Of a stretch of 64,000 nt of DNA, positions 26,744 through 35,622 are shown in pieces. A model generated the notes under the pieces. That model ran no database searches. It saw only the letters and a program-made list of their open reading frames with translations, and had not been told where the DNA came from. Source of the DNA: Streptomyces sannanensis (GTDB taxonomy: Bacteria; Actinomycetota; Actinomycetes; Streptomycetales; Streptomycetaceae); NCBI RefSeq assembly GCF_039536205.1, contig NZ_BAAAYL010000001.1, positions 3,348,001 through 3,412,000 of the forward strand, written 5' to 3'. A program made the position numbers and the translations under genes. How positions within the stretch are numbered: the stretch's first letter is position 1; each line of letters opens with the position of its first letter.

Positions 26744-26776
26744 GTTTCACGTGGAACCACACGTTTCACGCGGAAC
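26744..26776. other. Pair of parS-like ParB binding sites
   Basis: GTTTCACGTGGAAC (26744-26757) and GTTTCACGCGGAAC (26763-26776), spaced 19 bases start to start. The parS consensus is GTTTCACGTGAAAC; the first differs at one position, the second at two. They lie between convergent genes, immediately after a terminator and overlapping nothing else. Streptomyces carry many parS sites within a few hundred kb of oriC. Confidence 0.8.
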
Positions 26777-26777
26777 G

Positions 26778-28427
26778 TCAGAAACGCGTGACGTCCAGCT
26801 CCCCGTCCGCGTACTTCCTGCGGATCACCTTCTTGTCGAACTTCCCCACGCTCGTCTTCGGCACCGCCGGAATCAGCGCCCACCGCTCCGGCAGCTGCCA
26901 CTTGGCGATCTTCTCGACGAGGAAGGCCCGCAGCGCCTCGTAATCGGCGCTCGCGCCCTCCTTCAGCACGACCGTGGCGAGCGGCCGTTCGCCCCACTTC
27001 TCGTCCGGCACGGCGACGACGGCCGCCTCCGCGACCTCCGGGTGAGCCATCAGGGCGTTCTCCAGCTCGACACTGGAGATCCACTCCCCGCCGGACTTGA
27101 TGACGTCCTTGGCCCGGTCGGTCAGGGTCAGGAAGCCGTCCGCGCTGATGACTCCGACGTCCCCGGTCTTCAGCCAGCCGTCCTCACTGAACTTGTCGGC
27201 GGGCCTGAGCGGTTCGCCGTCCGAGCCGCCGTAGTAGGCGGCCGCGATCCAGGGCCCGCGCACCTCCAGCTCGCCGGCCGACTCGCCGTCCCAGGGCAGG
27301 ATGTCGCCGCCGGGGCCGACCAGCCGGCCCTCGACACCGGCCGGGAAGCGGCCCTGGGTGATGCGGTACGGCCACTCCTGCTCCGCCGTCAGGCCGCCGG
27401 GCGGGTTGGCCATGGTGCCGAGCGGGGACGTCTCGGTCATGCCCCAGGCGTGGCAGAGGCGGACGCCCAGCTTGTCGTACGCCTCCATGAGGGAGGGCGG
27501 ACAGGCGGCTCCGCCGATGGTGACCCTGGCCATGCAGGAGATGTCGCGCGGGTTGGCGGTGACCTCGGCGAGCAGGCCCTGCCAGATGGTCGGGACGGCG
27601 GCGGCGTGGCTCGGCTTCTCGCTCACGATCATCTCGGCGAGCGGCGCGGGCTGGAGGAAGCGGTCCGGCATCAGCATGTTGACGCCGGTCATGAAGGCCG
27701 CGTGCGGCAGACCCCAGGCGTTCACATGGAACTGCGGTACGACGATGAGGGAGGTGTCCCTGTCGGTCAGCCCCATCGACTGGGCCATGTTCACCTGCAT
27801 GGAGTGCAGGTAGACGGAACGGTGGGAGTAGACCACGCCCTTGGGGTCGCCGGTGGTGCCCGAGGTGTAGCACATGGCGGCGGCCGAACGCTCGTCCAGC
27901 TCGGGCCAGTCGTAGCCGGTGGGGCGGTCCGCGATCAGCTGCTCGTAGTCGTGCACCCGGGGGCGGGAGCCGTCGAGGACGGAACGGTCGCCGGGGCCGG
28001 ACACGACCACATGCTCGACCGAGGTCAGCCGCGGCAGCAGCGGGGCGAGCAGCGGCAGCAGCGAACCGTTGACGATGATCACGCGGTCGGCGGCGTGGTT
28101 GACGATCCAGACGAGCTGCTCGGCGGGCAGGCGCAGATTGAGGGTGTGGAGCACGGCGCCCATGGAGGGGATCGCGAAATACGCCTCGACGTGTTCGGCG
28201 TTGTTCCACATCAACGTGGCGACGCGCTGGTCGCCCTCGACACCCAGCTCGTCGCGCAGGGCGTTGGCCAGCCGGTTCGCGCGCTCGCCCACCTGAGCGA
28301 AGCTGCGGCGCTGCGGCTGCCCGGCATCACCGGTCCAGGTCGTGACCTGAGACGTGCCGTGGATCGTCATCCCGTGTTTCAGGATGCGGGTCACGGTCAG
28401 CGGTACGTCCTGCATGGTGCTGAGCAC
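26778..28427 (-). CDS. Long-chain fatty acid--CoA ligase
   Basis: 549 residues from the GTG at 28427, preceded by GGGAGGA. Adenylation-domain motifs: [16 protein letters not shown] (P-loop), [29 protein letters not shown] and the C-terminal catalytic Lys in [10 protein letters not shown]. It activates medium or long fatty acids to acyl-CoA for degradation or lipid synthesis. A SigE-family sigma gene lies 92 bases upstream on the same strand. The 3' end abuts the parS-like pair. Confidence 0.92.
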   Translation of the reverse strand: MLSTMQDVPLTVTRILKHGMTIHGTSQVTTWTGDAGQPQRRSFAQVGERANRLANALRDELGVEGDQRVATLMWNNAEHVEAYFAIPSMGAVLHTLNLRLPAEQLVWIVNHAADRVIIVNGSLLPLLAPLLPRLTSVEHVVVSGPGDRSVLDGSRPRVHDYEQLIADRPTGYDWPELDERSAAAMCYTSGTTGDPKGVVYSHRSVYLHSMQVNMAQSMGLTDRDTSLIVVPQFHVNAWGLPHAAFMTGVNMLMPDRFLQPAPLAEMIVSEKPSHAAAVPTIWQGLLAEVTANPRDISCMARVTIGGAACPPSLMEAYDKLGVRLCHAWGMTETSPLGTMANPPGGLTAEQEWPYRITQGRFPAGVEGRLVGPGGDILPWDGESAGELEVRGPWIAAAYYGGSDGEPLRPADKFSEDGWLKTGDVGVISADGFLTLTDRAKDVIKSGGEWISSVELENALMAHPEVAEAAVVAVPDEKWGERPLATVVLKEGASADYEALRAFLVEKIAKWQLPERWALIPAVPKTSVGKFDKKVIRRKYADGELDVTRF

Positions 28428-28519
28428 GGCGTCCTCCCGGTGGGCGCGCGGTCTGGGTGTGCAGATTCTGCGCACCTACCACGCGGTATGTCACTACCCG
28501 GGAGTAGCCGACTGCGGAT

Positions 28520-29086
28520 TCAGCGCACCGGAACCAGCTCCGGGTCCTCGCGGAGCTTGCCCAGCGCACGGGAGACGGCGCTCTTGACCGTACCGACGGA
28601 GACACCGAGGACCTGCGCGGTCTGAGCCTCGCTGAGGTCCTCGTAGTAGCGCAGCACCACCATCGCCCGCTGCCGGTCCGGGAGCTTCATGACGGCCCGC
28701 CACATCGCGTCGTGCAGCGCCTGCTGCTCCGCCGGGTCGGGGGCCGGGACCGTCTCGGGCTCGGGCAGCTCGTCGCAGGCGAACTCGTCGATCCTGCGCT
28801 TGCGCCACTGCGAGGTCCGGGTGTTCAGCAGGGCGCGCCGCACATAGCCGTCGACGGCGCGGTGGTCCTCTATCCGGTCCCAGGCGACATACGTCTTGGC
28901 CAGTGCAGTCTGCAGCAGGTCTTCCGCATCGCACGGGTTCGCGGTGAGCGAGCGGGCGGTGCGCAGCAGCACGGGTCCGCGGGCCCGTACGTACGACGAG
29001 AACGTCATCCGGGGGCCGGTGGGCCGCGCCCCGTGAAGGGGGGCGTGCGCGGCCTTGGAGGCGCTGGTGCAGACAGGCGTGGTCAT
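28520..29086 (-). CDS. SigE-family ECF RNA polymerase sigma factor
   Basis: 188 residues from the ATG at 29086. Region 2: ARSLTANPCDAEDLLQTALAKTYVAWDRIED; region 4: MVVLRYYEDLSEAQTAQVLGVSVGTVKSAVSRAL. Together they mark the actinobacterial SigE (sigma70-ECF, SigE-like) subfamily. No anti-sigma gene is adjacent, as is common for this group. An alternative GTG start lies 9 bases upstream. Its regulon is unknown; the acyl-CoA ligase downstream may be co-transcribed. Confidence 0.88.
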   Translation of the reverse strand: MTTPVCTSASKAAHAPLHGARPTGPRMTFSSYVRARGPVLLRTARSLTANPCDAEDLLQTALAKTYVAWDRIEDHRAVDGYVRRALLNTRTSQWRKRRIDEFACDELPEPETVPAPDPAEQQALHDAMWRAVMKLPDRQRAMVVLRYYEDLSEAQTAQVLGVSVGTVKSAVSRALGKLREDPELVPVR

Positions 29087-29352
29087 GGCTTCCACGCTAG
29101 GAGTGGGTACGCCCCCTGGGGATCGACCGCAGGTGCCGAAGCAGGATCCGCCTCAGGTTGTAGGGGTGAGGCAAACCCCACCTCCTGTAGGTGGACGGCG
29201 CTCTCAGGGTTCAGCCGTCGTCATGCCGGCGCAGAGGGAATTCGACCATCCGTCAGATGCCCGGACACGGGACGGCCCGGGCAGGCGGCACCGAAGTGCC
29301 GTCCACCCGGGCCGTCAGTCACCCCGCGACAGGCGTCCCACAGGACCCGGAC

Positions 29353-29664
29353 CTACCACCAGGGGTAGAAGTTGATCTGGACGTTCCTGCTCGACTGGTC
29401 GATCACGGTGTAGGCCGAACCGTTCACCTGCGCGGTGTAGTTCTGGTTGGACGCGCCGGCGCCGGTCGCAACCTGCTGCGAGGTCGAGGAGTTGCCGTGG
29501 TTGCTGCCGCCGACACCGCTGCCGGAGATGCTCGCGGCACTCGCGTTGGATCCGGTGTCCGCGAGCGCACCGTTGTCGGCCTGAGCAACTCCCGTGAAGA
29601 GAACGGCTGCGAGCGGGAGCGCGGCAACAGCGGCCAGGACGCGGGCGGTACGGGTGCTTGCCAT
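29353..29664 (-). CDS. nepA: Small secreted Ser/Gly/Asn-rich protein, NepA-like
   Basis: 103 residues from the ATG at 29664, with GGAGG before it. The signal peptide ends AQA (about residue 30). The mature part has low complexity in Ala, Ser, Gly and Asn (GSNASAASISGSG) and ends INFYPWW. S. coelicolor nepA (SCO4002, by memory) encodes a small insoluble cell-wall protein needed for spore dormancy and depends on sigN. This gene sits in the same place, a few genes from the SigE-family sigma and acyl-CoA ligase genes. The symbol rests on size, composition and order. Confidence 0.6.
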   Translation of the reverse strand: MASTRTARVLAAVAALPLAAVLFTGVAQADNGALADTGSNASAASISGSGVGGSNHGNSSTSQQVATGAGASNQNYTAQVNGSAYTVIDQSSRNVQINFYPWW

Positions 29665-29968
29665 ATCATTCCTCCATGAATCACAAGTACGGCTTGTTCC
29701 AAGGCAGTTGGCCGACCGCCCCGGACGCTGGACTCGACGTCGCGACACCAGAGTTGCCCACCGAATCCGCCGTGAACCACCCCGGAGGCCCTGATTCCCT
29801 CGCAAGCATGAGGAACGTCGGATAAACCTCCTCTTCATCGCCGGACACCCAGCCCAGGCACCCGTCGACCCACCAAACCCATGGCCCGCAAGAGGAAAAG
29901 CGTTCCGGCACATTTTCGGCCAAACTTTTCCGCTTCCCTTTTTCGAACATGCGTACGAAAATAGAGCC
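29665..29968. other. Divergent promoter region between the nepA-like and Prim-Pol genes
   Basis: 304 bases without a coding frame. AT content rises towards both start codons. No operator or hairpin stands out. Confidence 0.5.
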
Positions 29969-30829
29969 ATGGCCACCATCGACCGGCACGCCGCCACCCT
30001 GGCCCTCGCACACGCCCTCACCGCCGCCGAGCGCGGGCTCCCCGTCATCCCCCTGACCCGCCACAAGCTTCCCGCGCTCCCCTCACCGCACCGCGACGAG
30101 GCCACGCCCCACTGCCGCGGCGAATGCGGCCGGTACGGCCACGGCGTCCACGACGCCACCTGCGATCCCGCGCGGGTCCGTGCCCTTTTCGCCGCCGCGC
30201 CCTGGGCCACCGGCTACGGCATCGCGTGCGGCCGGCCCCCGCACCATCTGATCGGCATCGACCTCGACACGAAGTCCGGTACGGACGGCAACGCGGCCCT
30301 CCGGCACGTGGCCCTGGAGCACCTGTTCACCCTCCCCGAGACCGTGGTCGTCCTCACCCCCAGCGGCGGCCGCCACATCTGGCTCACCGGGCCCTCCGAC
30401 ACCGTCATCCCCAACTCGGCGAGCCGCCTCGCCCCCGGTATCGACGTCCGCGGCTCCGGCGGCTACCTGGTCGGCCCCGGCTCCCTCACCAACCGCGGCG
30501 TCTACCGCCTCGCCCCCGGCACCGCTCATCTCGCCCCCGCACCCTGCCCCAGAGCGCTCCTCCGCCTCCTCGTGCCCCCCGCACGCCCCCACCACCCCGC
30601 GGCGCGCCCCCGGCACGGCCAGGCCCTGATCGACTTCGTCCTCGCCGCCCACACCGGCCAGCGCAACACCCGCCTGTTCTGGGCCGCCTGCCGCGCCTAC
30701 GAGAACGGCATCGGCGACACCCTCGCCGCCCGGCTGACCGCCGCCGCCATCCGCACCGGCCTGACGGAACGCGAGGCCCGCGCGACCATCGCCTCTGCGG
30801 CCCGCCTGACCGCGACGCCCTCGTCCTGA
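29969..30829 (+). CDS. Stand-alone bifunctional DNA primase/polymerase (Prim-Pol) domain protein
   Basis: 286 residues. The archaeo-eukaryotic primase core spans about residues 15-215: RGLPVIPLTRHKLPAL, YGIACGRPPHHLIGIDLDTK (metal-binding Asp pair), VVVLTPSGGRHIWLTG (His-containing strand) and IDVRGSGGYLVGPGS. A short helical C-terminal region follows (about 220-286); there is no helicase. Such domains often belong to plasmids or integrative elements, but this copy is in the chromosomal core with normal codon bias. A role in repair or priming is inference. Confidence 0.88.
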   Translation: MATIDRHAATLALAHALTAAERGLPVIPLTRHKLPALPSPHRDEATPHCRGECGRYGHGVHDATCDPARVRALFAAAPWATGYGIACGRPPHHLIGIDLDTKSGTDGNAALRHVALEHLFTLPETVVVLTPSGGRHIWLTGPSDTVIPNSASRLAPGIDVRGSGGYLVGPGSLTNRGVYRLAPGTAHLAPAPCPRALLRLLVPPARPHHPAARPRHGQALIDFVLAAHTGQRNTRLFWAACRAYENGIGDTLAARLTAAAIRTGLTEREARATIASAARLTATPSS

Positions 30830-30983
30830 GGCACCCGGGGGCTCACGCCCGAAGCGGTGTCCGGACCGGCTCGGGGCTCCCTCGCCCGCGTCACGGCGCC
30901 GTCATACCTGCGTCACGCCGCGGTTATGCCCGCTTTGCCACGCTGACTGTCGCCCAAATCCCGGCTGAGTGAGGGAGAAGCTG

Positions 30984-32141
30984 ATGAAGAAGAGAATCGT
31001 GCCGGCCTCGGTAGCGGTGGCCGTCGCATTCGCCGGGGGCATGACCTTCGCCTCTTCACCGGCGCACGCAGTTCCCCAGCAGGACATCACATGCACCGTG
31101 ACCCAGGGCCCGGGGAACACCTTCGGGGTCTCCGGCAGGGGATTCCCCGCCGCCGAGACGGTCACCCTCAAGAACTCCGCAGGAGCCGTGATCAACACCA
31201 GCACCACACTGCCCGACGGCTTCTTCGAGTTCACCGGAATCCCGAACGACAACTACACCGTCACCTCGAAGTTCGCCAAGGTGAGCTGCGCGAAGGCCCC
31301 CGCCCCCACCTCCACCCCCTCCGGCACGGACATGAACGCCGAAGGCGCGATCACCTGTGCCGTGACTCAGGGCCCGGGGAACACCTTCGGGGTCTCCGGC
31401 AGGGGATTCCCCGCCGCCGAGACGGTCACCCTCAAGAACTCCGCAGGAGCCGTGATCAACACCAGCACCACACTGCCCGACGGCTTCTTCGAGTTCACCG
31501 GAATCCCGAACGACAACTACACCGTCACCTCGAAGTTCGCCAAGGTGAGCTGCGCGAAGGCCCCCGCCCCCACCTCCACCCCCTCCGGCACGGACATGAA
31601 CGCCGAAGGCGCGATCACCTGTGCCGTGACTCAGGGCCCGGGCAACACCTTCGGGGTCTCCGGCAGGGGATTCCCCGCCGCCGAGACGGTCACCCTCAAG
31701 AACTCCGCAGGAGCCGTGATCAACACCAGCACCACACTGCCCGACGGCTTCTTCGAGTTCACCGGAATCCCGAACGACAACTACACCGTCACCTCGAAGT
31801 TCGCCAAGGTGAGCTGCGCGAAGGCCCCCGCCCCCACCTCCACCCCCTCCGGCACGGACATGAACGCCGAAGGCGCGATCACCTGTGCCGTGACTCAGGG
31901 CCCGGGCAACACCTTCGGGGTCTCCGGCAGGGGATTCCCCGCCGCCGAGACGGTCACCCTCAAGAACTCCGCAGGAGCCGTGATCAACACCAGCACCACA
32001 CTGCCCGACGGCTTCTTCGAGTTCACCGGAATCCCGAACGACAACTACACCGTCACCTCGAAGTTCGCCAAGGTGAGCTGCGCGAAGGCCAATGTGCCCA
32101 CATCGCGGCAGTTCATAAGAAAGTACCGGCCGGGGGCCTGA
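30984..32141 (+). CDS. Exported protein of four near-identical 88-aa modules
   Basis: 385 residues from the ATG at 30984, with GGGAGAAG upstream. The signal peptide ends AHA (about residue 29). Four modules follow, each starting ITC.VTQGPGNTFGVSGRG, containing FPAAETVTLKNSAGAV and GIPNDNYTVTSKF, and ending KVSCAKA. Two Cys per module could form one disulfide. The composition suggests small beta-sandwich domains, joined by TSTPSGTDMNAEGA linkers. There is no LPxTG motif or membrane anchor. The C-terminus is a short basic tail (RQFIRKYRPGA). Function unknown; surface or matrix adhesion is possible. Confidence 0.8.
   Translation: MKKRIVPASVAVAVAFAGGMTFASSPAHAVPQQDITCTVTQGPGNTFGVSGRGFPAAETVTLKNSAGAVINTSTTLPDGFFEFTGIPNDNYTVTSKFAKVSCAKAPAPTSTPSGTDMNAEGAITCAVTQGPGNTFGVSGRGFPAAETVTLKNSAGAVINTSTTLPDGFFEFTGIPNDNYTVTSKFAKVSCAKAPAPTSTPSGTDMNAEGAITCAVTQGPGNTFGVSGRGFPAAETVTLKNSAGAVINTSTTLPDGFFEFTGIPNDNYTVTSKFAKVSCAKAPAPTSTPSGTDMNAEGAITCAVTQGPGNTFGVSGRGFPAAETVTLKNSAGAVINTSTTLPDGFFEFTGIPNDNYTVTSKFAKVSCAKANVPTSRQFIRKYRPGA
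31082..32090 (+). repeat. Four tandem 264-bp repeats
   Basis: The period is exactly 264 bases (motif starts at 31101, 31365, 31629 and 31893). Copies differ at only a few positions, for example ACCCAG/ACTCAG and GGGGAAC/GGGCAAC. Synonymous sites are also conserved, so the array expanded very recently or is held uniform by gene conversion. Confidence 0.9.
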
Positions 32142-32191
32142 CGCACACACTGGTCGTGGCACGGCACGGTGAACCACGAAGCAGGGTGAAC

Positions 32192-32229
32192 CACGAAGGG
32201 GTGTCCCGGACCCGGGACACCCCTTCGTG
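32192..32229. terminator. Terminator after the modular repeat gene
   Basis: An 18-bp perfect inverted repeat (CACGAAGGGGTGTCCCGG with its complement) separated by two bases. Confidence 0.85.
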
Positions 32230-32311
32230 ATTGGGGTTTACAGCCACATAGTGGTGCAATCTTCTCAGTAGATCGGAACGTCTGTGCCCGGATCCTCGAG
32301 CGGAGGCAGCC

Positions 32312-32698
32312 ATGGCGCGGGACACACCAGGGCCTCCGGTTGATCCGTCAGCAGCGGCCGAAGGCCCCGAGCCACCGCCGAAGCCCGGTGAACGGCGGAA
32401 GCTGCTCTACGTCACGCTCCCCGGCTGCTGGGGCGCGCTCGTCCTCGCGTGCCTGTCCTTCACACCGTCGCTGCTCCCGCGCGGTGGTCTCCTCCAGGGC
32501 CTGGTCTGTGGCATCAGCGCGGCCATCGGCTACGGGCTCGGGGTACTCGCCGCGTGCATCTGGCGTGCTTTCGCCGATCGAGAGCCTCGGCCTCCGCGGC
32601 ACTGGGCCTGGCCCACCCTCTTCATCAGCGCGGTCGTCCTGTTCAGTGTCTCCTTCGGGTTCGGGCAAGGAAGCCGACCACATAGCCGAGCGCGTTGA
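32312..32698 (+). pseudogene. N-terminal fragment of a membrane alpha/beta-hydrolase gene
   Basis: The first about 115 codons encode the membrane N-terminal domain of the Abhydrolase_9 family: LSFTPSLLPRGGLLQGLVCG, AIGYGLGVLAACIWRAFADR, VVLFSVSFGFGQ. After GQ the frame runs into the end of the CPBP gene on the other strand and stops. The catalytic alpha/beta-hydrolase half, normally several hundred residues, is missing. A deletion joined the two genes near 32665-32672. The fragment might still make a membrane peptide, but it cannot be an enzyme. Confidence 0.75.
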
Positions 32699-33410
32699 CG
32701 GCCCAGTGCAGGCCCATCGGCGCCAGCAGGCTGCCGCTGCGGCGGCGCAGCTCGCAGAAGAGCACTCCGGAGGCGGCGGTGAACAGCACCGCGCCCACGA
32801 CGGCAAGAGCGGCACCGAACGTGGAGTGGCCGAACACCGGCGTCAGCGCGGGCTTCACGGCCGCCAGGTGCAGCGACGGCAGGACGTGCCACAACCCGAA
32901 CAGCACGCTCGACACCGCCGTCGCCCGGACCACCCCGCGGGCCCGGCGCACCAGGCCGTACAGCACGCCCCGGAAGGCGACCTCCTCCAGAAGCACAGTG
33001 CCGAGCGGGACCGTGATCAGCACACGCAGCGCCACCTCGCCACCGGTCAGCCGGCTGTAGCGCAGGTCCGCGAACAGGTCGCGGGTGAACGGCAGCAGCG
33101 CCCCCACCAGGTACACCGCACCGACCAGCCCGATCAGCGCCAGCGCCCAGCGCGTTCCCCGCCCGAGTGTGGCGGGATCCAGGCCCGCATCCGCCCACGT
33201 ACCCCCCGCCCGGAAGAGCACCCCCAGCAGCAGCCCGCTGACCGCGGTCGCAGTCAGCGGCCCGAACAGGGGTGCCCAGCGGTTGTCGGCCAGGTTGGCG
33301 ACGACGAGCACGGCGACGGTGATGCCCACGGCCGTGCCCGTGCCGATCCGGCGCCGATGCCCTGCCCGCGCGGAGCCGGACGCGACCACGGCGCGGTCCT
33401 CCGGATCCAT
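32643..33410 (-). CDS. CPBP family intramembrane metalloprotease
   Basis: 255 residues from the ATG at 33410 with GGAG upstream. Membrane helices run throughout. The active-site motifs are LLEEVAFRGVLYG (EExxxR), FGLWHVLPSL (His) and HWAVNALGYVVG. Members are CAAX-prenyl protease or bacteriocin-processing relatives with mostly unknown substrates in actinobacteria. The last about 10 codons (FLARTRRRH) lie in sequence shared with the truncated hydrolase gene on the other strand, so the native C-terminus may have been replaced. Confidence 0.88.
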   Translation of the reverse strand: MDPEDRAVVASGSARAGHRRRIGTGTAVGITVAVLVVANLADNRWAPLFGPLTATAVSGLLLGVLFRAGGTWADAGLDPATLGRGTRWALALIGLVGAVYLVGALLPFTRDLFADLRYSRLTGGEVALRVLITVPLGTVLLEEVAFRGVLYGLVRRARGVVRATAVSSVLFGLWHVLPSLHLAAVKPALTPVFGHSTFGAALAVVGAVLFTAASGVLFCELRRRSGSLLAPMGLHWAVNALGYVVGFLARTRRRH

Positions 33411-33740
33411 GACGTGCTCCAAGGTTCAACTGCCGGCCGGGGGCGGCGGCGAGGCCTCCCCGGACTGCGCCGGGGCGGGCTCTGAGGCCATCCTGCGTCA
33501 GTCGGCCGCTACGGGCCATCGGAGCCTGAACGCAGGAACAAAAGCCGACAACCACCTCGCGAACCGCATCCTCGAACGAATGCCGGTCTCCATCCGAAAT
33601 TGCTGCGCAACAGGCTGCAGTACTGCCCCGATCACATGAGGGAGTCACTCGACTGGGTGAAGCAAAGGGGCGGGCGTGCGGCCGTGTAGGTCATATGGGT
33701 GAGGGGTGCCTCCCCGAGAGGCCCCCGGAGGGAGGACATC
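33411..33740. other. Gene-less stretch between CPBP and rubrerythrin-like genes
   Basis: 330 bases with no convincing frame. It should contain the divergent promoters. A GGTGCCTCCCCGAGAGGCCC inverted repeat lies just before the rubrerythrin-like start. Confidence 0.4.
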
Positions 33741-34709
33741 ATGTTCCGCCACTCGATACGCACGCTTCTGGTCGGCCTGTGCACGCTGAGTGCGGCGTCG
33801 CAAGCGGCCCCGGCCCTGGCCCTGGCCACCTCGGCCGAGCCCCACCAGGCGACGCACGCCGCCGCCCGGGCTCTCCGCCCGCAGACCCTCGCCGACCTCA
33901 CCACCACCATGCAGGGCGAGGGGTTCGCCCACGCCGCCTACAGCCTCTACGGCACTCAAGCCGACCGTGAGGCACACCCCGCCGTCGGCCGGCTCTTCCG
34001 CGACACGGCGCGGACCGAACTGAATGAGCATCTGCACCAGGCCGCCACCCTGGCCGGCGTGGTCGGCACGAACGCGGCCAACTTGCGCCAGGCCATCAAC
34101 GGGGAGACATATGAACACCAGGTCATGTACCGCCGCTTCGCGGACCAAGCCCGGCGGGACGGAGACCTGAACGCCGCCGAGCTGTTCACCGAGATCGCTG
34201 CGGACGAGGGCCGCCACCGCGATGCCTTCCGCGCCGCACTCGCGGTCGTGACCACCGGTCACGGCACCATCCCGGCGCCGCCGAAGGCCGATGTGGTGTC
34301 GGTGCCTGCCGGGCTGCCGAAGGTGAAGGCCGCCCGCACGAAGGCCAACCTGGACACCGCGATGCATGGCGAGGGGCTCGCCTACGCCAAGTACATGCTC
34401 TTCGCCGCACGCGCGAAGCAGACCGGCAACCTCGCGCTGGCCCGCCTGTGGGAGGGTACGGCCGGGGTGGAACTGCACGAGCACTTCGCCGGCGAGGCGG
34501 TGCTGGCCGGACTGGTACGCACCACGAGGGAGAACCTGCGCAAGGCCGTCGCCGGCGAGCGCAACGAGGCGACCACCCTGTACCCGGGGTTCGCCAAGCG
34601 GGCCACGGCTGCCGGCGACCCCGTCGCCGCCCGCTACTTCCGCGACACCGCTGCGGACGAGGCCCGGCACGCCACCGCCTTCCAGCAGGCACTCGACCGG
34701 ACACGTTGA
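33741..34709 (+). CDS. Exported protein with two rubrerythrin-like ferritin domains
   Basis: 322 residues from the ATG at 33741, with GGAGGGAGG upstream. The signal peptide ends near ALA (about residue 28). Two homologous four-helix domains follow. Domain 1 carries QGEGFAHAAY, ELNEHLHQA, GETYEHQVMY and ADEGRHRDAF; domain 2 carries HGEGLAYAKY, VELHEHFAGE, GERNEATTLY and ADEARHATAF. These Glu/His sets fit a di-iron site in each. Rubredoxin modules are absent. Export of a ferritin-like di-iron protein is unusual; peroxide removal or iron handling outside the membrane is inference. Confidence 0.85.
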   Translation: MFRHSIRTLLVGLCTLSAASQAAPALALATSAEPHQATHAAARALRPQTLADLTTTMQGEGFAHAAYSLYGTQADREAHPAVGRLFRDTARTELNEHLHQAATLAGVVGTNAANLRQAINGETYEHQVMYRRFADQARRDGDLNAAELFTEIAADEGRHRDAFRAALAVVTTGHGTIPAPPKADVVSVPAGLPKVKAARTKANLDTAMHGEGLAYAKYMLFAARAKQTGNLALARLWEGTAGVELHEHFAGEAVLAGLVRTTRENLRKAVAGERNEATTLYPGFAKRATAAGDPVAARYFRDTAADEARHATAFQQALDRTR

Positions 34710-34731
34710 CCACCTGGTCGGGCTGTCGGAT

Positions 34732-34761
34732 CGGCCAGGCGGACCGTGTGCCGCCTGGCCG
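34732..34761 (+). terminator. Terminator after the rubrerythrin-like gene
   Basis: An 11-bp stem CGGCCAGGCGG/CCGCCTGGCCG with an 8-base loop. Confidence 0.8.
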
Positions 34762-34903
34762 GTCGACGTGCGCCGCCCGTCCGCCCGCGCCGGCTTACCG
34801 CGTGGCGTCGAGCACGCTGACCACACCTCCGCTCGAATGGAGACCGACCGATGGTTGCCGGCACCCGTGTTCTCGTCTCAGCCCCGAGTGCTAGAACGCC
34901 TGC

Positions 34904-35317
34904 ATGACGTACAGGTTCACGGCGCGGATTGCTTGCGGACTCGACGATCCGGACGAAGACGACTGCATGATGGCGGGTCTGGCCGAGTCGAACGGCGGGG
35001 AAGGATTCTCCCTCCTGTTCATGTGCGACTTCGACGAGCCCGATACGCAGGAAGTGACCCTGGGCATGGACACGCATTGTCTTGTCACGCCCGACCAGGG
35101 CACCGCCTACGGCTGTGTTCGCGAGGTGCAGCTGGACGGCGATGTGCTGCGGGTAACTTTGGACCCTTTGTCGTTGGACGACCTTGGCTTGACCGATCCC
35201 GTCGTCGAAGTCTTGCTCCGTGCTCCAGCGGCGGACGTGGCACGCATGCGCGAAGTGCTGCCGCGCATCCTGTCGTACGGGCGCCCAGATGCCCGACCAC
35301 GACTGATCACGCGGTAG
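34904..35317 (+). CDS. Imm10-like immunity protein
   Basis: 137 residues. The central segment VTLGMDTHCLVTPDQGTAYG followed by REVQLDGDVLRVTLDPLSLDDLGL resembles the Imm10 family, which neutralises polymorphic toxins delivered between cells. The N-terminal part (TARIACGLDD) is the usual lead strand. Codon bias is weaker than in its neighbours, which suggests acquisition. No toxin, secretion or other immunity gene is adjacent, so it would be an orphan immunity gene. Confidence 0.55.
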   Translation: MTYRFTARIACGLDDPDEDDCMMAGLAESNGGEGFSLLFMCDFDEPDTQEVTLGMDTHCLVTPDQGTAYGCVREVQLDGDVLRVTLDPLSLDDLGLTDPVVEVLLRAPAADVARMREVLPRILSYGRPDARPRLITR

Positions 35318-35495
35318 TACAGCAGCGGAGTACAGCAACCACAGCAACCGGTCCAGCCCGGTAGTGCCCTCGAAGAGCACAACCGGTGTGACCACCAACG
35401 ACCGCTGTAGATAGAGCACAGAAGGTGCCCATGCTCCGTTCCGTGCCCCATCGTGCTGGGAACCACGGCGGCTGGTGGGCACCGCGCAGCACAAT

Positions 35496-35527
35496 GGCCC
35501 CTGACCGTTCTACCTGGTCAGGGGCCA
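35496..35527 (-). terminator. Terminator after tRNA-Ser(UGA)
   Basis: GGCCCCTGACC/GGTCAGGGGCC arms with a loop of about 9 bases, on the 3' side of the tRNA on the minus strand. Confidence 0.8.
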
Positions 35528-35534
35528 TTTCATG

Positions 35535-35622
35535 TGGCGGTGGGTGTGGGATTTGAACCCACGGTGACTCGCGCCACGACGGTTTTCAAGACCGTTCCCT
35601 TAGGCCGCTCGGGCAACCCACC
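35535..35622 (-). tRNA. tRNA-Ser (anticodon UGA)
   Basis: Acceptor GGTGGGT/ACCCACC, discriminator G, encoded CCA, anticodon arm ACGGT-CTTGAAA-ACCGT giving UGA (reads UCA), long variable arm. With GGA, CGA and GCU elsewhere in the window, this completes the serine set. Confidence 0.95.

Noticed and set aside
31082..32090. CRISPR-like repeat array
   Set aside because: The units are 264 bases, contiguous and in frame within one coding sequence, with no spacers and no cas genes.
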